A stretch of DNA of 13,593 nt from Bacillota bacterium (GTDB taxonomy: Bacteria > Bacillota > Clostridia > Lachnospirales > Lachnospiraceae). How positions within the stretch are numbered: position 1 is the first letter of the stretch; the number at the start of each line of letters is the position of its first letter. The position numbers were made by a program, and so were the translations under genes. Location: contig JAEZKA010000078.1 in assembly GCA_023436225.1 (NCBI GenBank), forward strand, positions 1-13,593, read 5' to 3'. The notes under the pieces are model-generated. The model was not told where the DNA came from. It searched no databases and saw nothing but the letters and a program-made list of their open reading frames with translations. Positions 1 to 7,700 of the stretch are shown here, piece after piece.

Positions 1-444
1 TATGTAAGGCACTGAATTTCCATCCTCGTTCGTAACCAGAACGGTACTTTCTTCCCGCTGGGCACTATTATCTGTTCTGCTTCCGCCCTCCCCATCATCT
101 TCATCTAAGCTTTCCTCTGTAGAAGAATGGTCCTTTAGTGGTATCTTCTCTGTCGAGCCCTTCGTAGTAATCATAACCTCTACGTCTCCTGCACCGGATA
201 CCTTTTTTAATACCTCTTCAAGCTTATTTTCCAATTCTGATATATAAGTATTCGCCTCATAGCTTGTCGTATTCGTATCATTTTGCAAGTCCTTTATCTC
301 TCTGTCCTTAGTTTCTTCCTTTGAGGATCGGAAGGAACCTAATACGCTTGGAAAGGATAGCAGAATAATCAAAATACCTGCCATAAACAGCATGATTAAC
401 CTTGGCAGTCCTATTGCTTTGAGGGAAATCTTCTTCTTTTCCAT
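1..444 (-). CDS. spoIIIAG: Stage III sporulation protein AG (partial, runs off left edge)
   Basis: This is the first 148 codons of SpoIIIAG; the C-terminal part lies outside the window. The protein is known to form a large ring in the space between mother cell and forespore membranes, as part of the SpoIIIA-SpoIIQ channel. The ATG at 444 follows a clear ribosome binding site (GGAGG, 446-457 region). The visible protein has a short basic N-terminus, one membrane segment at about residues 16-34, a polar linker, and the stretch EEVLKKVSGAGDVEVMITT, which fits the conserved ring-building region of the family. An acidic, serine-rich insert (STEESLDEDDGEGG) follows. It is the seventh gene of the operon and starts 46 bases after spoIIIAF ends. 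Confidence 0.9.
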   Translation of the reverse strand, partial: MEKKKISLKAIGLPRLIMLFMAGILIILLSFPSVLGSFRSSKEETKDREIKDLQNDTNTTSYEANTYISELENKLEEVLKKVSGAGDVEVMITTKGSTEKIPLKDHSSTEESLDEDDGEGGSRTDNSAQREESTVLVTNEDGNSVPYI

Positions 445-490
445 AGCAACCTCCGCAATATCCCCGCGACCTCCTAAGTGAACAGTATTA

Positions 491-1111
491 TCAGTGGCTT
501 ATACTAATATTTATATTAACCTGTTCAATATTATAGAAGTCTGCGAGTTTATTTTTAATATTAATTTCCATTGGAGAAGGAGGCTCTGCCATATCTTTTT
601 CCTCCTGCTCATTGATACGAATTGATTCGATATCTATCTTATCGACAAAGAGACGGTGATCATCCTCTTCCTCATCGCTTTTTTCCATTTTAGCATCAAT
701 GTCCATGTGAAGTATCTCACCAAAGGTAGAGCTCTTATTATTCTTATCTATGGTAAGGTTAAAGTTAACCAACTTAAGCTTATCCTCCTGTAATATTTCA
801 TCCACTTGAAGTCTGATTTTCTCCTTATACTCTGCAAAGATTGCATCACTCTGCGCCTCCTCCATTCGGTTTAGGTCACTTTTGAACTCTGAGGTTTCTA
901 CCGCAAAATCATTTGCCTGCAAATAATAATCCAGAGTATCCTCCAGATCCATATAATTCATCAGCGGAGAGATAATGATGAGAACTAAGATCATACCGGA
1001 TACGATACTGACGTATTTCTTATAGCTTTTATCTCCCAGCAAATTCATGACAATGGCATTGAGGATCATATAAATGATGATATTTCTGATCCAGTTATAG
1101 ATAATGTCCAT
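491..1111 (-). CDS. spoIIIAF: Stage III sporulation protein AF
   Basis: SpoIIIAF is a membrane protein of the SpoIIIA complex made in the mother cell. I place the start at the ATG at 1111 (206 residues, MDIIYNWIRN) because AGGGAGG lies six bases or so upstream; an in-frame start 13 codons earlier at 1150 has no such site. Two membrane helices lie at about residues 5-25 and 33-51, followed by a charged, partly coiled region and a C-terminal domain ending in NIEQVNINIS, which resembles the small alpha/beta ring-building fold reported for this family. There are many acidic residues around 150-170. The gene sits between spoIIIAE and spoIIIAG with gaps of under 50 bases, consistent with one transcript. 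Confidence 0.9.
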   Translation of the reverse strand: MDIIYNWIRNIIIYMILNAIVMNLLGDKSYKKYVSIVSGMILVLIIISPLMNYMDLEDTLDYYLQANDFAVETSEFKSDLNRMEEAQSDAIFAEYKEKIRLQVDEILQEDKLKLVNFNLTIDKNNKSSTFGEILHMDIDAKMEKSDEEEDDHRLFVDKIDIESIRINEQEEKDMAEPPSPMEINIKNKLADFYNIEQVNINISISH

Positions 1112-1160
1112 GAATCCCTCCCTTATAAGCCCTTCACACTGGCTTTCCATCCCAGGCCCT

Positions 1161-2462
1161 TTACTTCACACTACCAGTTGTCACAGCTACGATTGTGATG
1201 GATAGAAGAAACAAGACAGTGCCTACAAATATAGTCTGAAGCAGTAATGCCGCTGATTTACCGGAGGCACTGATACATTCTGTAAAGCGTTTATCCGAGA
1301 TGGGTTGCAGCACCGCACTTCCGATTTTAAAGATTGCGGTTAAAACCAGCAGTTTTAAAAAGGGTACGGCAACAATGGTAATCAGAACAATTAAGCCCGC
1401 CACTCCGATGGCATTCTTTAAAAGGACCCCTGCTCCAAGAATTGTCTGGGTCACTCCTCCCAGCGCATCTCCAATTCCAGGGATTGCTTCTGATGCCTTG
1501 ATCAAAGCAGATCTCTTCACCTGATCCACCACCGGTACAATCAATCCCTGAATTGCATTAAAACCGATTACTGCTGCCAGCATGCTTTTTAATATCCAAC
1601 CGATAGCTGTGGCTAATAAATCAGCCAGCTTAGACAACATGTCCTCCTTTGATAAATTGTTCGCCAATACGATCACCAGATAGAAGTCGATCATCGGTAT
1701 TATGACTCTTATAATAATAAAGTCCACTAAGGTAATAAGCATTAATGCTGCTTCATAATACATTATCGAAGTAGCTGTCCCAGAGGTAAACGCTACGGAC
1801 ATAAAATAGGTGGGGACCAAGGCACGCATGAAGTCCAAAATGGAGGTTATGGTAGTCGCGGCGATATGGGAAGCTGTAATAAAGGAGCCGATTAACAGAC
1901 CAAACAGCAATAGATAGGTTACATAATAGCCTGTCTCCGACACCTGATTATTCTTAAAGGCCATGGAAAGGTTCGTGAATAAGGCTGCGATCAAAGCAAT
2001 TGTTATCAGACTGCCAAAGGTGCTTAGGTTGTCCTTAATCTCACTCTTAATGGAAGCAACCAGCTCATCGGCGATAGCAATCAGGGAAAAGGGCTTCTCA
2101 CCACTGACCAGCTTGCCGACATAGGCTCCGAAATCAAATTCATTATTGCTACCCATGACATCCTTAATCACCTCTTGTATCTCTGAATAATCAATATCCT
2201 GGGAAGCATATATCTTAGTTAAATCTGTATCCTCTTCATTGATGTTCGGTATAACCTCGTTGGTATTTGGATGCCTTTCATTAGTATTTGACTTCCTCTC
2301 ATTGGTATTAGGAATCCCCTCATTGGTATTTGGATTTCTCTCCTCCGTATTAGAATATGCCTGCACATTTATCCCCTTATTCATAGCACAAAGGAGAAGG
2401 ACAAAGAAAATTAGTGCTGCTATCCTTCGGATTCGTTTGTTTATTCCAATCTTGTTATCCAT
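1161..2462 (-). CDS. spoIIIAE: Stage III sporulation protein AE
   Basis: SpoIIIAE is the large polytopic membrane protein of the SpoIIIA channel. The ATG at 2462 is preferred (433 residues): GAGGTG sits seven bases upstream, whereas for the in-frame ATG at 2477 that site would lie inside the gene. Residues 1-35 look like a signal peptide (basic MDNKIGINKRIRR, then IAALIFFVLLLC, likely cleavage after NVQA). Residues 36-77 are a six-unit seven-residue repeat, described separately. Hydrophobic segments follow at about 148-165, 182-200, 234-268, 283-305, 353-382 and 405-428, with the glycine-rich family segment AIPGIGDALGGVTQTILGAG at about 326-345. It is somewhat longer than the roughly 400-residue B. 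subtilis protein, mainly through the repeat. Stop of spoIIIAD lies 23 bases upstream. Confidence 0.94.
   Translation of the reverse strand: MDNKIGINKRIRRIAALIFFVLLLCAMNKGINVQAYSNTEERNPNTNEGIPNTNERKSNTNERHPNTNEVIPNINEEDTDLTKIYASQDIDYSEIQEVIKDVMGSNNEFDFGAYVGKLVSGEKPFSLIAIADELVASIKSEIKDNLSTFGSLITIALIAALFTNLSMAFKNNQVSETGYYVTYLLLFGLLIGSFITASHIAATTITSILDFMRALVPTYFMSVAFTSGTATSIMYYEAALMLITLVDFIIIRVIIPMIDFYLVIVLANNLSKEDMLSKLADLLATAIGWILKSMLAAVIGFNAIQGLIVPVVDQVKRSALIKASEAIPGIGDALGGVTQTILGAGVLLKNAIGVAGLIVLITIVAVPFLKLLVLTAIFKIGSAVLQPISDKRFTECISASGKSAALLLQTIFVGTVLFLLSITIVAVTTGSVK
2232..2357 (-). repeat. Six-copy 21-bp in-frame tandem repeat in spoIIIAE
   Basis: Read on the minus strand, six consecutive 21-base units encode YSNTEER, NPNTNEG, IPNTNER, KSNTNER, HPNTNEV and IPNINEE (residues 36-77 of SpoIIIAE from the start at 2462). 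The core is (P/S)NTNE. The outer units are the most diverged, as expected for a repeat grown by internal duplication. It begins at the predicted signal peptidase site, so the mature protein would start with a hydrophilic, Asn/Glu-rich tail outside the mother cell membrane. Confidence 0.9.
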
Positions 2463-2485
2463 ATAATAGCACCTCATTTCCTTAA

Positions 2486-2881
2486 TCAGGCAGTTAATAG
2501 GTTATCTATGGTTTCTAAAATAGCCAGCATAATTGGCATACTGATGGCCAGAATTGTTAGCTTACCCACCAGCTCGATCTGTTCGGCAATTGCTGAATAT
2601 CCAGTATCCTTACAGAGGGAGGAAGCTATCTCTGTTACATAGGTAATCCCTATAATCTTAATCAGTATTGTGACATAGGACTTATTCATCCTGATATAGC
2701 CCTGCAGCTGGTCAATGGCATCGAAGATCACCTCTAGCTTACTAATTCCCCACATTATGATGAGAATACAAGCACCGATACTGATATAAAGAGAATACTC
2801 TTCCTTACCTTTTTTAAAAATGATGGCTAGAACGATGGCGGCTAGTCCAACAACAGCAATTCGTATCATATTTACAACCAT
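2486..2881 (-). CDS. spoIIIAD: Stage III sporulation protein AD
   Basis: This 131-residue membrane protein matches SpoIIIAD in length (133 in B. subtilis, from memory) and in pattern: hydrophobic segments near residues 5-23 and 32-48, a helical middle, then IIGITYVTEIASSLCKDTG and AEQIELVGKLTILAISMPI, which are the family's most conserved parts. It is thought to belong to the membrane core of the SpoIIIA channel. The start is uncertain: the ATG at 2881 has AAAGG almost touching it, and a second ATG four codons later (2869) would have the same site at a longer spacing. The gap to spoIIIAC (73 bases) is the widest inside the operon, with no promoter or terminator that I can support. Confidence 0.92.
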   Translation of the reverse strand: MVVNMIRIAVVGLAAIVLAIIFKKGKEEYSLYISIGACILIIMWGISKLEVIFDAIDQLQGYIRMNKSYVTILIKIIGITYVTEIASSLCKDTGYSAIAEQIELVGKLTILAISMPIMLAILETIDNLLTA

Positions 2882-2954
2882 GCCTTTCTCAAATTGGTAG
2901 ACATTATGTCAAGAATGCTCTCACACTCTGGCTACTAACCAGACCCTGTCATAG

Positions 2955-3152
2955 CTAGACAATATTAAAAAGCTGCTGTATCGTTATAAACAATTCCGTT
3001 ATATGAGGTAACAGCCACATAAGAACCAGAACAAGCCCTGCCAAACTGGTAAGGAAAGCCAAGTCATCCCGGTTTGATTGCTTTAATATTTGATTTAATA
3101 CGGACACCAGTATCCCGACCAGTGCAATTCTTAATATTAAATAGATATCCAT
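2955..3152 (-). CDS. spoIIIAC: Stage III sporulation protein AC
   Basis: This is a 65-residue protein with two membrane segments (about residues 3-23 and 32-50), the size and topology of SpoIIIAC (68 residues in B. subtilis, from memory). The start is placed at the ATG at 3152 because GGAG lies six bases before it; an ATG four codons earlier (3164) would have that site inside the coding region and none of its own. SpoIIIAC and SpoIIIAD share sequence style and are both predicted parts of the inner membrane assembly of the channel. The neighbouring genes leave little doubt about identity. Confidence 0.9.
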   Translation of the reverse strand: MDIYLILRIALVGILVSVLNQILKQSNRDDLAFLTSLAGLVLVLMWLLPHITELFITIQQLFNIV

Positions 3153-3209
3153 AGGTTTCTCCATTTAGGCGCTGAGCGCAATCTTTTATTATTTGAAAGA
3201 AATGAGCCT

Positions 3210-3734
3210 TTAGATCATGATAATGGTGATGAACACTCCAGCCATAATACCTAAGCTATTGTATAGGTAGGCTCTTTCCTTCACTGTCTTGGACAGCTCT
3301 GCAAGCTCATCCTCTAATTGGGTCAGATACAGCTCAAAGGTGTTCATCTGCATATCCTTATCCAGATAACCCAGATTTTCTCCGAAGGATATGAGCTGTT
3401 CCTTATCCTTCTTTGATAACGAGGTATTTACCAGCTCCTGCTCTACTGCTGCCTTCCATATCTGTGTGAAGGTCTGCCCTGATAATTCCTGCAGCTTGGT
3501 ACTGGTATATTGAAAAAAGGAGCAGAAGCTTCCCTTATATCTCCTTGCTAGAACACTGATTGCTTCCGGGAGAGGTGTATTCGCATAGCGAATATCTCCC
3601 TTCAAAAGTCCGATTAATTTCTTTAACTCCTTCAGATCCTCAATCCGATTCTTCATCTCAGTGCTGAAGAAGAAACCGATCCCGGTAGAGGATGCAATGA
3701 CCAGAATACAACCTATGATTTTTAAGATATTCAT
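3210..3734 (-). CDS. spoIIIAB: Stage III sporulation protein AB
   Basis: SpoIIIAB is a 174-residue protein with membrane segments at each end (about residues 5-27 and 155-173) and a helical cytoplasmic middle, close to the usual length of about 171. The family is related to the cytoplasmic part of type II secretion GspF proteins and is thought to meet the ATPase SpoIIIAA at the base of the channel. Family-like features include the RIEDLKELKKLIGLLKGDIRY segment after the first helix and LGYLDKDMQ near residue 125. AAAGGAGG lies about ten bases upstream of the ATG at 3734. It begins 21 bases after spoIIIAA ends. Confidence 0.93.
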   Translation of the reverse strand: MNILKIIGCILVIASSTGIGFFFSTEMKNRIEDLKELKKLIGLLKGDIRYANTPLPEAISVLARRYKGSFCSFFQYTSTKLQELSGQTFTQIWKAAVEQELVNTSLSKKDKEQLISFGENLGYLDKDMQMNTFELYLTQLEDELAELSKTVKERAYLYNSLGIMAGVFITIIMI

Positions 3735-3755
3735 GACGGATTGTCCTCCTTTCTC

Positions 3756-4721
3756 CTACACCTTACCTGAACTATACAGCCTCTTCCATTGCATATCATA
3801 AATTTCCTCAACATGACCGATTCCTCTGACGTTGCTTAGAATGATATAACGTTCAAATAATCTCTTTTCAATTAACTCGCCTAAGGTAGGTTTATTTTTG
3901 ATATCCTCAAGAGAACTTCCATGAACCGTGGCAATCAGCTTGCATCCGCAGCCGATGACATAATCGATGGCTTCCAGCTCCTCCTTGGAACCAAGCTCAT
4001 CTACCGCAATAACCTGTGGAGACATGGATCGAATCAGCATCAGCATACCTTTTGCCTTGGGACAGCAGTCCAGAATATCCGTCCTGATCCCCAATTCATT
4101 CTGAGGAGTGCCCATATAGCAAGCTCCAATCTCCGAACGTTCATCGACTACCCCGATGGACATACCTGCCAACAAATCACTTCCATCTGACAGCTGGCGT
4201 ATGACATCCCTAAGCAGAGTCGTCTTTCCACACCTTGGCGGAGATATAATCAACGTATGGTAGATCCCCTTACTCTGTTGATTGATAAGATAAGGAAGTA
4301 CCCTGTCCGCACAGCCCTTTACCTGGTGGGCAAGACGCACATTGATAAAGGAAATGTGCTTCATTCCCTTTATGGCATCCTCTTCAATGATAATCTTACC
4401 TGCAATTCCGATTCGATGCCCTCCATTGATGGTAATAAAGCCCTGCTTTATCTCCTCCTCAAAAGCATAAAGAGAATAATTACTGATATATTCCATAGTC
4501 TCCCGAATCTCATTTCTGGAGATGACAATCGCTTTCGCAGGATTATCCACCAGCTTGGCCTCCTCCGAGATAAAGGATTCCTGATTACTATAAATAATCA
4601 AAAGAGGCGCATTTATACGAAGACGTATCTCTTGCAGCTTATCAAAATCAATGGTCAATTTACCAAAAATCGTCCTAAGCTTCAGTGATAATATTTTCAA
4701 AAGCTCGTCTTTTGTGCTCAT
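3756..4721 (-). CDS. spoIIIAA: Stage III sporulation protein AA, ATPase
   Basis: SpoIIIAA is the AAA-like ATPase thought to power or gate the SpoIIIA channel from the mother cell cytoplasm; it belongs with secretion ATPases. At 321 residues it is full length. Walker A is PPRCGKTT (161-168), the family motif VVDERSEIGA is at 191-200, Walker B is QVIAVDELG (236-244) and the sensor-like ATVHG is at 264-268. The N-terminal part carries EIRLRINAPL and GHRIGIAG, both typical of the family. GGGGGGAG lies four bases before the ATG at 4721. It is the first gene of the operon, under the sigma-E type promoter at 4826-4854, with a leader of about 100 bases. Confidence 0.95.
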   Translation of the reverse strand: MSTKDELLKILSLKLRTIFGKLTIDFDKLQEIRLRINAPLLIIYSNQESFISEEAKLVDNPAKAIVISRNEIRETMEYISNYSLYAFEEEIKQGFITINGGHRIGIAGKIIIEEDAIKGMKHISFINVRLAHQVKGCADRVLPYLINQQSKGIYHTLIISPPRCGKTTLLRDVIRQLSDGSDLLAGMSIGVVDERSEIGACYMGTPQNELGIRTDILDCCPKAKGMLMLIRSMSPQVIAVDELGSKEELEAIDYVIGCGCKLIATVHGSSLEDIKNKPTLGELIEKRLFERYIILSNVRGIGHVEEIYDMQWKRLYSSGKV

Positions 4722-4825
4722 GTTGCTCCCCCCTATCCTGCTCCATCGATGGCTTATCCACCAGCTATTTAGAACAAGATATTCTCAGGAGAATAAAAAT
4801 ATTACTGTGATATGCTAAGAAATGT

Positions 4826-4854
4826 CTTGTATATTTTTATCTTCTATATTATTC
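4826..4854 (-). promoter_or_regulatory. Putative sigma-E promoter of the spoIIIA operon
   Basis: On the minus strand GAATAAT (4848-4854) is followed after 14 bases by TATACAAG (4826-4833). The B. subtilis sigma-E consensus as I recall it is KMATATT, 14-15 bases, CATACAMT; the match is 6 of 7 and 6 of 8 with ideal spacing. The spoIIIA operon is known to be sigma-E dependent in B. subtilis, and the site lies about 105 bases before spoIIIAA, facing it. Confidence 0.75.
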
Positions 4855-4904
4855 TGTTAAGCAAGATGAATGCGGAAATATTACCTAAGACGTGAAAAAA
4901 CGAA

Positions 4905-4934
4905 TTGCTAGAGAAATAATTTGCTAATTAAGAT
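4905..4934 (+). promoter_or_regulatory. Weak sigma-A-like promoter candidate for aroE
   Basis: TTGCTA (4905-4910), an 18-base gap and TAAGAT (4929-4934) face aroE, about 30 bases before its ATG. Both boxes match consensus at four of six positions only, so this is tentative. It lies in the divergent gap shared with the spoIIIA promoter. Confidence 0.25.
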
Positions 4935-4964
4935 GATTACAGAAAAGAAGACGAGGTGTTAACA

Positions 4965-5735
4965 ATGCGATACGGCTTGATTGGAGAGAAGCTGGGACAC
5001 AGCTATTCGAAGGTGATTCATGAGAAAATTGCGGATTATACTTATGATCTGATTCCATTATCCGGGGAAGAATTCAAAGACTTTATGAGTAAAAAGAATT
5101 TTACTGCGATTAATGTTACGATTCCATATAAGCAGGCCGTCATCCCTTATCTAGATGAACTGGATCCCCTGGCGAAGGAAATCGGTGCGGTGAATACCAT
5201 TGTTAATCTTAGTGGTCACTACATCGGTTACAATACCGACTTCTTTGGTTTTCAATATATGCTGGAACACAATGGTATCCAGGTTAAGGATAAGAAATGC
5301 CTGATCCTGGGTAGTGGCGGCACCTCTCATACGGTTGCCTCGGTCTTCCAACACTTAGGCGCTTCACAGGTCCTTATTGTTAGCAGACAATCTACCAATA
5401 CAACCATCTCCTATGAGGAGTGCTACGCCAAGCATACCGATGCTCAGGTAATCGCTAATACCACGCCACTAGGGATGTATCCGAATATAGACGCCTCCCC
5501 TATTGACTTAACCACCTTTACTAAAGGTGAGGCGGTTGTCGATGCAATCTTTAATCCTCTGGAGACAAAGCTTACGCTACAGGCACAACAGCTTGGAATG
5601 AAGGGAGTAACCGGTCTTGAGATGCTAGTTGCTCAGGCAAAGCAGGCGATTGAATATTTTCTTGATACGAAGCTAGAGAATCGTGTGATTGAGGATACTT
5701 ATCAATATCTTCTTGGGGTTATCAGAGATAAATAG
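4965..5735 (+). CDS. aroE: Shikimate dehydrogenase
   Basis: AroE reduces 3-dehydroshikimate to shikimate with NADPH in the cytoplasm, a step of aromatic amino acid synthesis. The ATG at 4965 (256 residues) is chosen because GAGGTG sits six bases upstream; the GTG at 4956 is part of that site. Visible motifs are the shikimate-binding GHSYSK (11-16), NVTIPYK with the catalytic lysine K56, AVNTIV (75-80), NTD with catalytic D92, the nucleotide-binding loop GSGGTSHTV (116-124) and the NADP-contacting SR pair (140-141). ANTTPLGMYP and GLEML near the end are also family features. The length is slightly under the usual 270-285. It is the only convincing plus-strand gene here, divergent from spoIIIAA; no strong terminator is seen in the 38 bases before the converging gene. 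Confidence 0.94.
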   Translation: MRYGLIGEKLGHSYSKVIHEKIADYTYDLIPLSGEEFKDFMSKKNFTAINVTIPYKQAVIPYLDELDPLAKEIGAVNTIVNLSGHYIGYNTDFFGFQYMLEHNGIQVKDKKCLILGSGGTSHTVASVFQHLGASQVLIVSRQSTNTTISYEECYAKHTDAQVIANTTPLGMYPNIDASPIDLTTFTKGEAVVDAIFNPLETKLTLQAQQLGMKGVTGLEMLVAQAKQAIEYFLDTKLENRVIEDTYQYLLGVIRDK

Positions 5736-5773
5736 CAGCGGCCGAAGAAGTCAAAGAGCAGGTCAACCTCCTT

Positions 5774-6295
5774 CTACCAACCGAAGTCTATCATGAGCTG
5801 CTGTGCAAACTCATCATCCTTAGCGGTTGCCAGGACTTCATTTATCATGCCAACCTCATTCATCTCTTCATTATAAATTAATAATACTAACAGAACCTCA
5901 CTGTCCAGAGTGGTATAAAAGAATGTTGACTCTCCGATTTCATCACTTTCCGAGGTATCTTCCTGATTGTTCAGCGGATACTTGAAGTAGTAAATACGGC
6001 TTCCACCCTCCTCACTGATATTCTCAGTAACCTTACCACCCGGTAAGACCTTGTAATTATTTTTCAATTGCTTGTAGAGGGATGCTGCCTCTTCCTTTCC
6101 GTCATCGTTATCTTCGAATCTATGATAGAATACAGTAAGCTGTTCCTGATCCCCCATAATCAAATAGCTCATCTCATTAATTTGATGCTTCCCAAATGAA
6201 ACAACATCATCGGTATTCTTCCCGTTCTCTTCGACAGTATCCTTCGTAACTTCAGTAACCAACTCCAATCCATATCCCTCTAAGGTCTCCTTCAC
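5774..6295 (-). pseudogene. Hypothetical protein gene, probably missing its N-terminus
   Basis: I do not recognise the family. The 173-residue product from the GTG at 6295 is acidic and without a membrane segment; it contains YLIMGDQEQLTVFYHRFED, a glycine-rich SEEGGSRIYYFKYPL and a hydrophobic SEVLLVLLIYNEEMNEVG, resembling secreted or lipoprotein domains. The frame stays open upstream to a stop at 6398-6400 but has no ATG, GTG or TTG there, and the codons just before 6295 (SEADQERISYV) read like real protein. The GTG lacks a well-placed ribosome binding site. The terminator of the preceding gene (6344-6391) lies inside this upstream frame. The simplest reading is a gene that has lost its 5' end; a poorly started intact gene is the alternative. 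Confidence 0.5.
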
Positions 6296-6343
6296 ATACG
6301 AGATACGTTCCTGATCAGCCTCTGATATGGAGGATTTGTAATC

Positions 6344-6391
6344 AAAAAAGCATAACCATGAAAGCCATTGAATTTCATGAATTATGCTTTT
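6344..6391 (-). terminator. Hairpin terminator, possibly bidirectional
   Basis: AAAAGCATAA (6346-6355) pairs with TTATGCTTTT (6382-6391), and an inner stem ATGAAA (6358-6363) pairs with TTTCAT (6373-6378). On the minus strand the hairpin ends in a run of six T, so it fits termination of the gene ending at 6441; a shorter T run exists in the other direction. Confidence 0.75.
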
Positions 6392-6440
6392 AATTGCTTA
6401 TGATTCATCATTAAGCTATGAGCCAGTTTTATTGATGCAT

Positions 6441-6902
6441 TTAATTTATTAATTCGATATTACCATCCTTGCCATCAACTAAAAATTCATACTTTTCATT
6501 ATCACTTACAATTACATGTCCTGACCATGTCCCTGTGTCTGTTACAATCCCGTCCAAAAAGACCATTTCTACGGAATAGCCTTTCGTATCTATATTATAG
6601 GCCTTTTCAATTTCATCTACTCCAAGCTTCGCAGCGTCCTGTACAATAATCTCACCATTTTGTGGTCGTGCGCTGCCTAATAGCAGAATTGTATATTCAT
6701 CCTCTTCAATTGTTTCTATTGGAGACTCGTCATATACCATTGAGTTTTCTGTATCTTCCTCATTATGTGAAACCTCTGTACTTCGTTTATTTGATTTACT
6801 TTTAATATCATTCTTAATATTAACCGCAAGGACTGCACTAGCTATTATTATAACGACTAAAAAAGTACCAAACAGCATTATAGAATGCTTCGATTTCTTC
6901 AT
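6441..6902 (-). CDS. Membrane-anchored hypothetical protein, PepSY-like C-terminus
   Basis: This 153-residue protein is not one I can name. A basic N-terminus and a single hydrophobic segment (residues 8-27) suggest a membrane anchor or uncleaved signal, followed by an acidic, low-complexity linker (about 35-68) and a small domain at 70-153. The ending SGHVIVSDNEKYEFLVDGKDGNIELI resembles the strand pattern of PepSY-type domains; this is a weak inference from pattern only. GAGGAGG lies about eleven bases before the ATG at 6902. It has its own promoter candidate and a downstream terminator, so it is probably transcribed alone. Confidence 0.7.
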   Translation of the reverse strand: MKKSKHSIMLFGTFLVVIIIASAVLAVNIKNDIKSKSNKRSTEVSHNEEDTENSMVYDESPIETIEEDEYTILLLGSARPQNGEIIVQDAAKLGVDEIEKAYNIDTKGYSVEMVFLDGIVTDTGTWSGHVIVSDNEKYEFLVDGKDGNIELIN

Positions 6903-6944
6903 TTGATTTTAACCCTCCTCAGAATTAAGTACAATTTATTATTA

Positions 6945-6973
6945 ATAATAATCTATAATTCCAAATATTTCAA
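6945..6973 (-). promoter_or_regulatory. Sigma-A-type promoter for the 153-residue protein gene
   Basis: On the minus strand TTGAAA (6968-6973), a 17-base gap and TATTAT (6945-6950) each match the consensus at five of six positions. The gene begins 42 bases downstream of the -10 box. Confidence 0.55.
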
Positions 6974-7088
6974 TTTCTTTTTTTACTAAAATAGGAAATA
7001 ATCCAACAATTCCACCACACTTTAATACTCAATGCATATCCTATTTTATATTAATATAATCAATGCCCCGCTGAACTTTTCAACAAAA

Positions 7089-7129
7089 GAATAATTCTCC
7101 GGGAAACTCTGTTTTCCGGGGAATTATTC
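7089..7129 (-). terminator. Hairpin terminator after the DUF1697 gene
   Basis: An 18-base arm (7089-7106, GAATAATTCTCCGGGAAA) pairs with 7112-7129 with two imperfect positions and a five-base loop. On the minus strand it is followed by TTTTGTTG. It lies about 20 bases after the stop of the DUF1697 gene at 7152. Confidence 0.75.
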
Positions 7130-7151
7130 CATATCATTTCTCATGTATTTT

Positions 7152-7700
7152 TCATTTCTCATGTATTTTTTTCATAATATCATAAATTTTGCGGGTGGTA
7201 TTCACATTTCTTACGGTCATATTTTTATATAAGCTTGTTCCAATTAGTTTTTGTAACCCACTTTTGGTGACGCCCTTCCGATCAATTGCCCATAAAACGG
7301 CTCCCGGTGCGAAGATCAAGGTATCAATCTGAGGCTTTGCTTTTAATTCCTCCGATAATGTATCCTTATTCATTCCCTCCGATAGGAATAACACATCACT
7401 TTTTATGTCATTATCATTTTTCAAATCATCAGGCAGAAATTTCATCATATCTGTATAATCATTAAAACTGCGAATTAGTACTTTAATGTCCAGCTGAAAA
7501 TCTTCATAAATCGCATTTTGCAGGAGTATTTGTAGATCTTCCTTTGAGTACTTCCTATTGAAAAAAATAACATTACCGGAATTGATATAGGTGATCACCG
7601 ATTCCATCCCAGCTCGTTCAAAAGTTTCCTTTAACAGCTTCATATCGATTTTATTACTTCCACCAACATTGATGCCTCTCAGTAAAGCAGTATAAACCAT
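7152..7700 (-). CDS. DUF1697 family protein
   Basis: The 182-residue product matches the DUF1697 family, which is widespread and of unknown role. The diagnostic opening is TALLRGINVGG (4-14), followed by KIDMKLLKETFERAG and TYINSGNVIF (37-46), then the mid-region VLFLS and the late segment NMTVRNVNTTRKI that resembles the family's C-terminal TxRNxxT motif. Length is typical. CGGAGGA lies about seven bases before the ATG at 7700. The first five codons of the family's usual start (MvYtALLRG) are intact. It lies 155 bases after the reductase gene, and a terminator follows, so it may have its own promoter, though I found no convincing one. Confidence 0.88.
   Translation of the reverse strand: MVYTALLRGINVGGSNKIDMKLLKETFERAGMESVITYINSGNVIFFNRKYSKEDLQILLQNAIYEDFQLDIKVLIRSFNDYTDMMKFLPDDLKNDNDIKSDVLFLSEGMNKDTLSEELKAKPQIDTLIFAPGAVLWAIDRKGVTKSGLQKLIGTSLYKNMTVRNVNTTRKIYDIMKKIHEK

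Noticed and set aside
2239..2466. Plus-strand frame opposite the spoIIIAE repeat, itself showing a repeated hydrophobic pattern.
   Set aside because: The pattern is the mirror of the 21-base repeat on the coding strand; no ribosome binding site or independent evidence.
2882..2954. A possible internal promoter in the widest gap of the spoIIIA operon (a TTGACA-like box is present).
   Set aside because: No -10 box lies at a suitable distance from it.
3921..4688. Plus-strand frames of 89 and 143 codons opposite spoIIIAA.
   Set aside because: They lie wholly within a clear ATPase gene and lack ribosome binding sites and family features.
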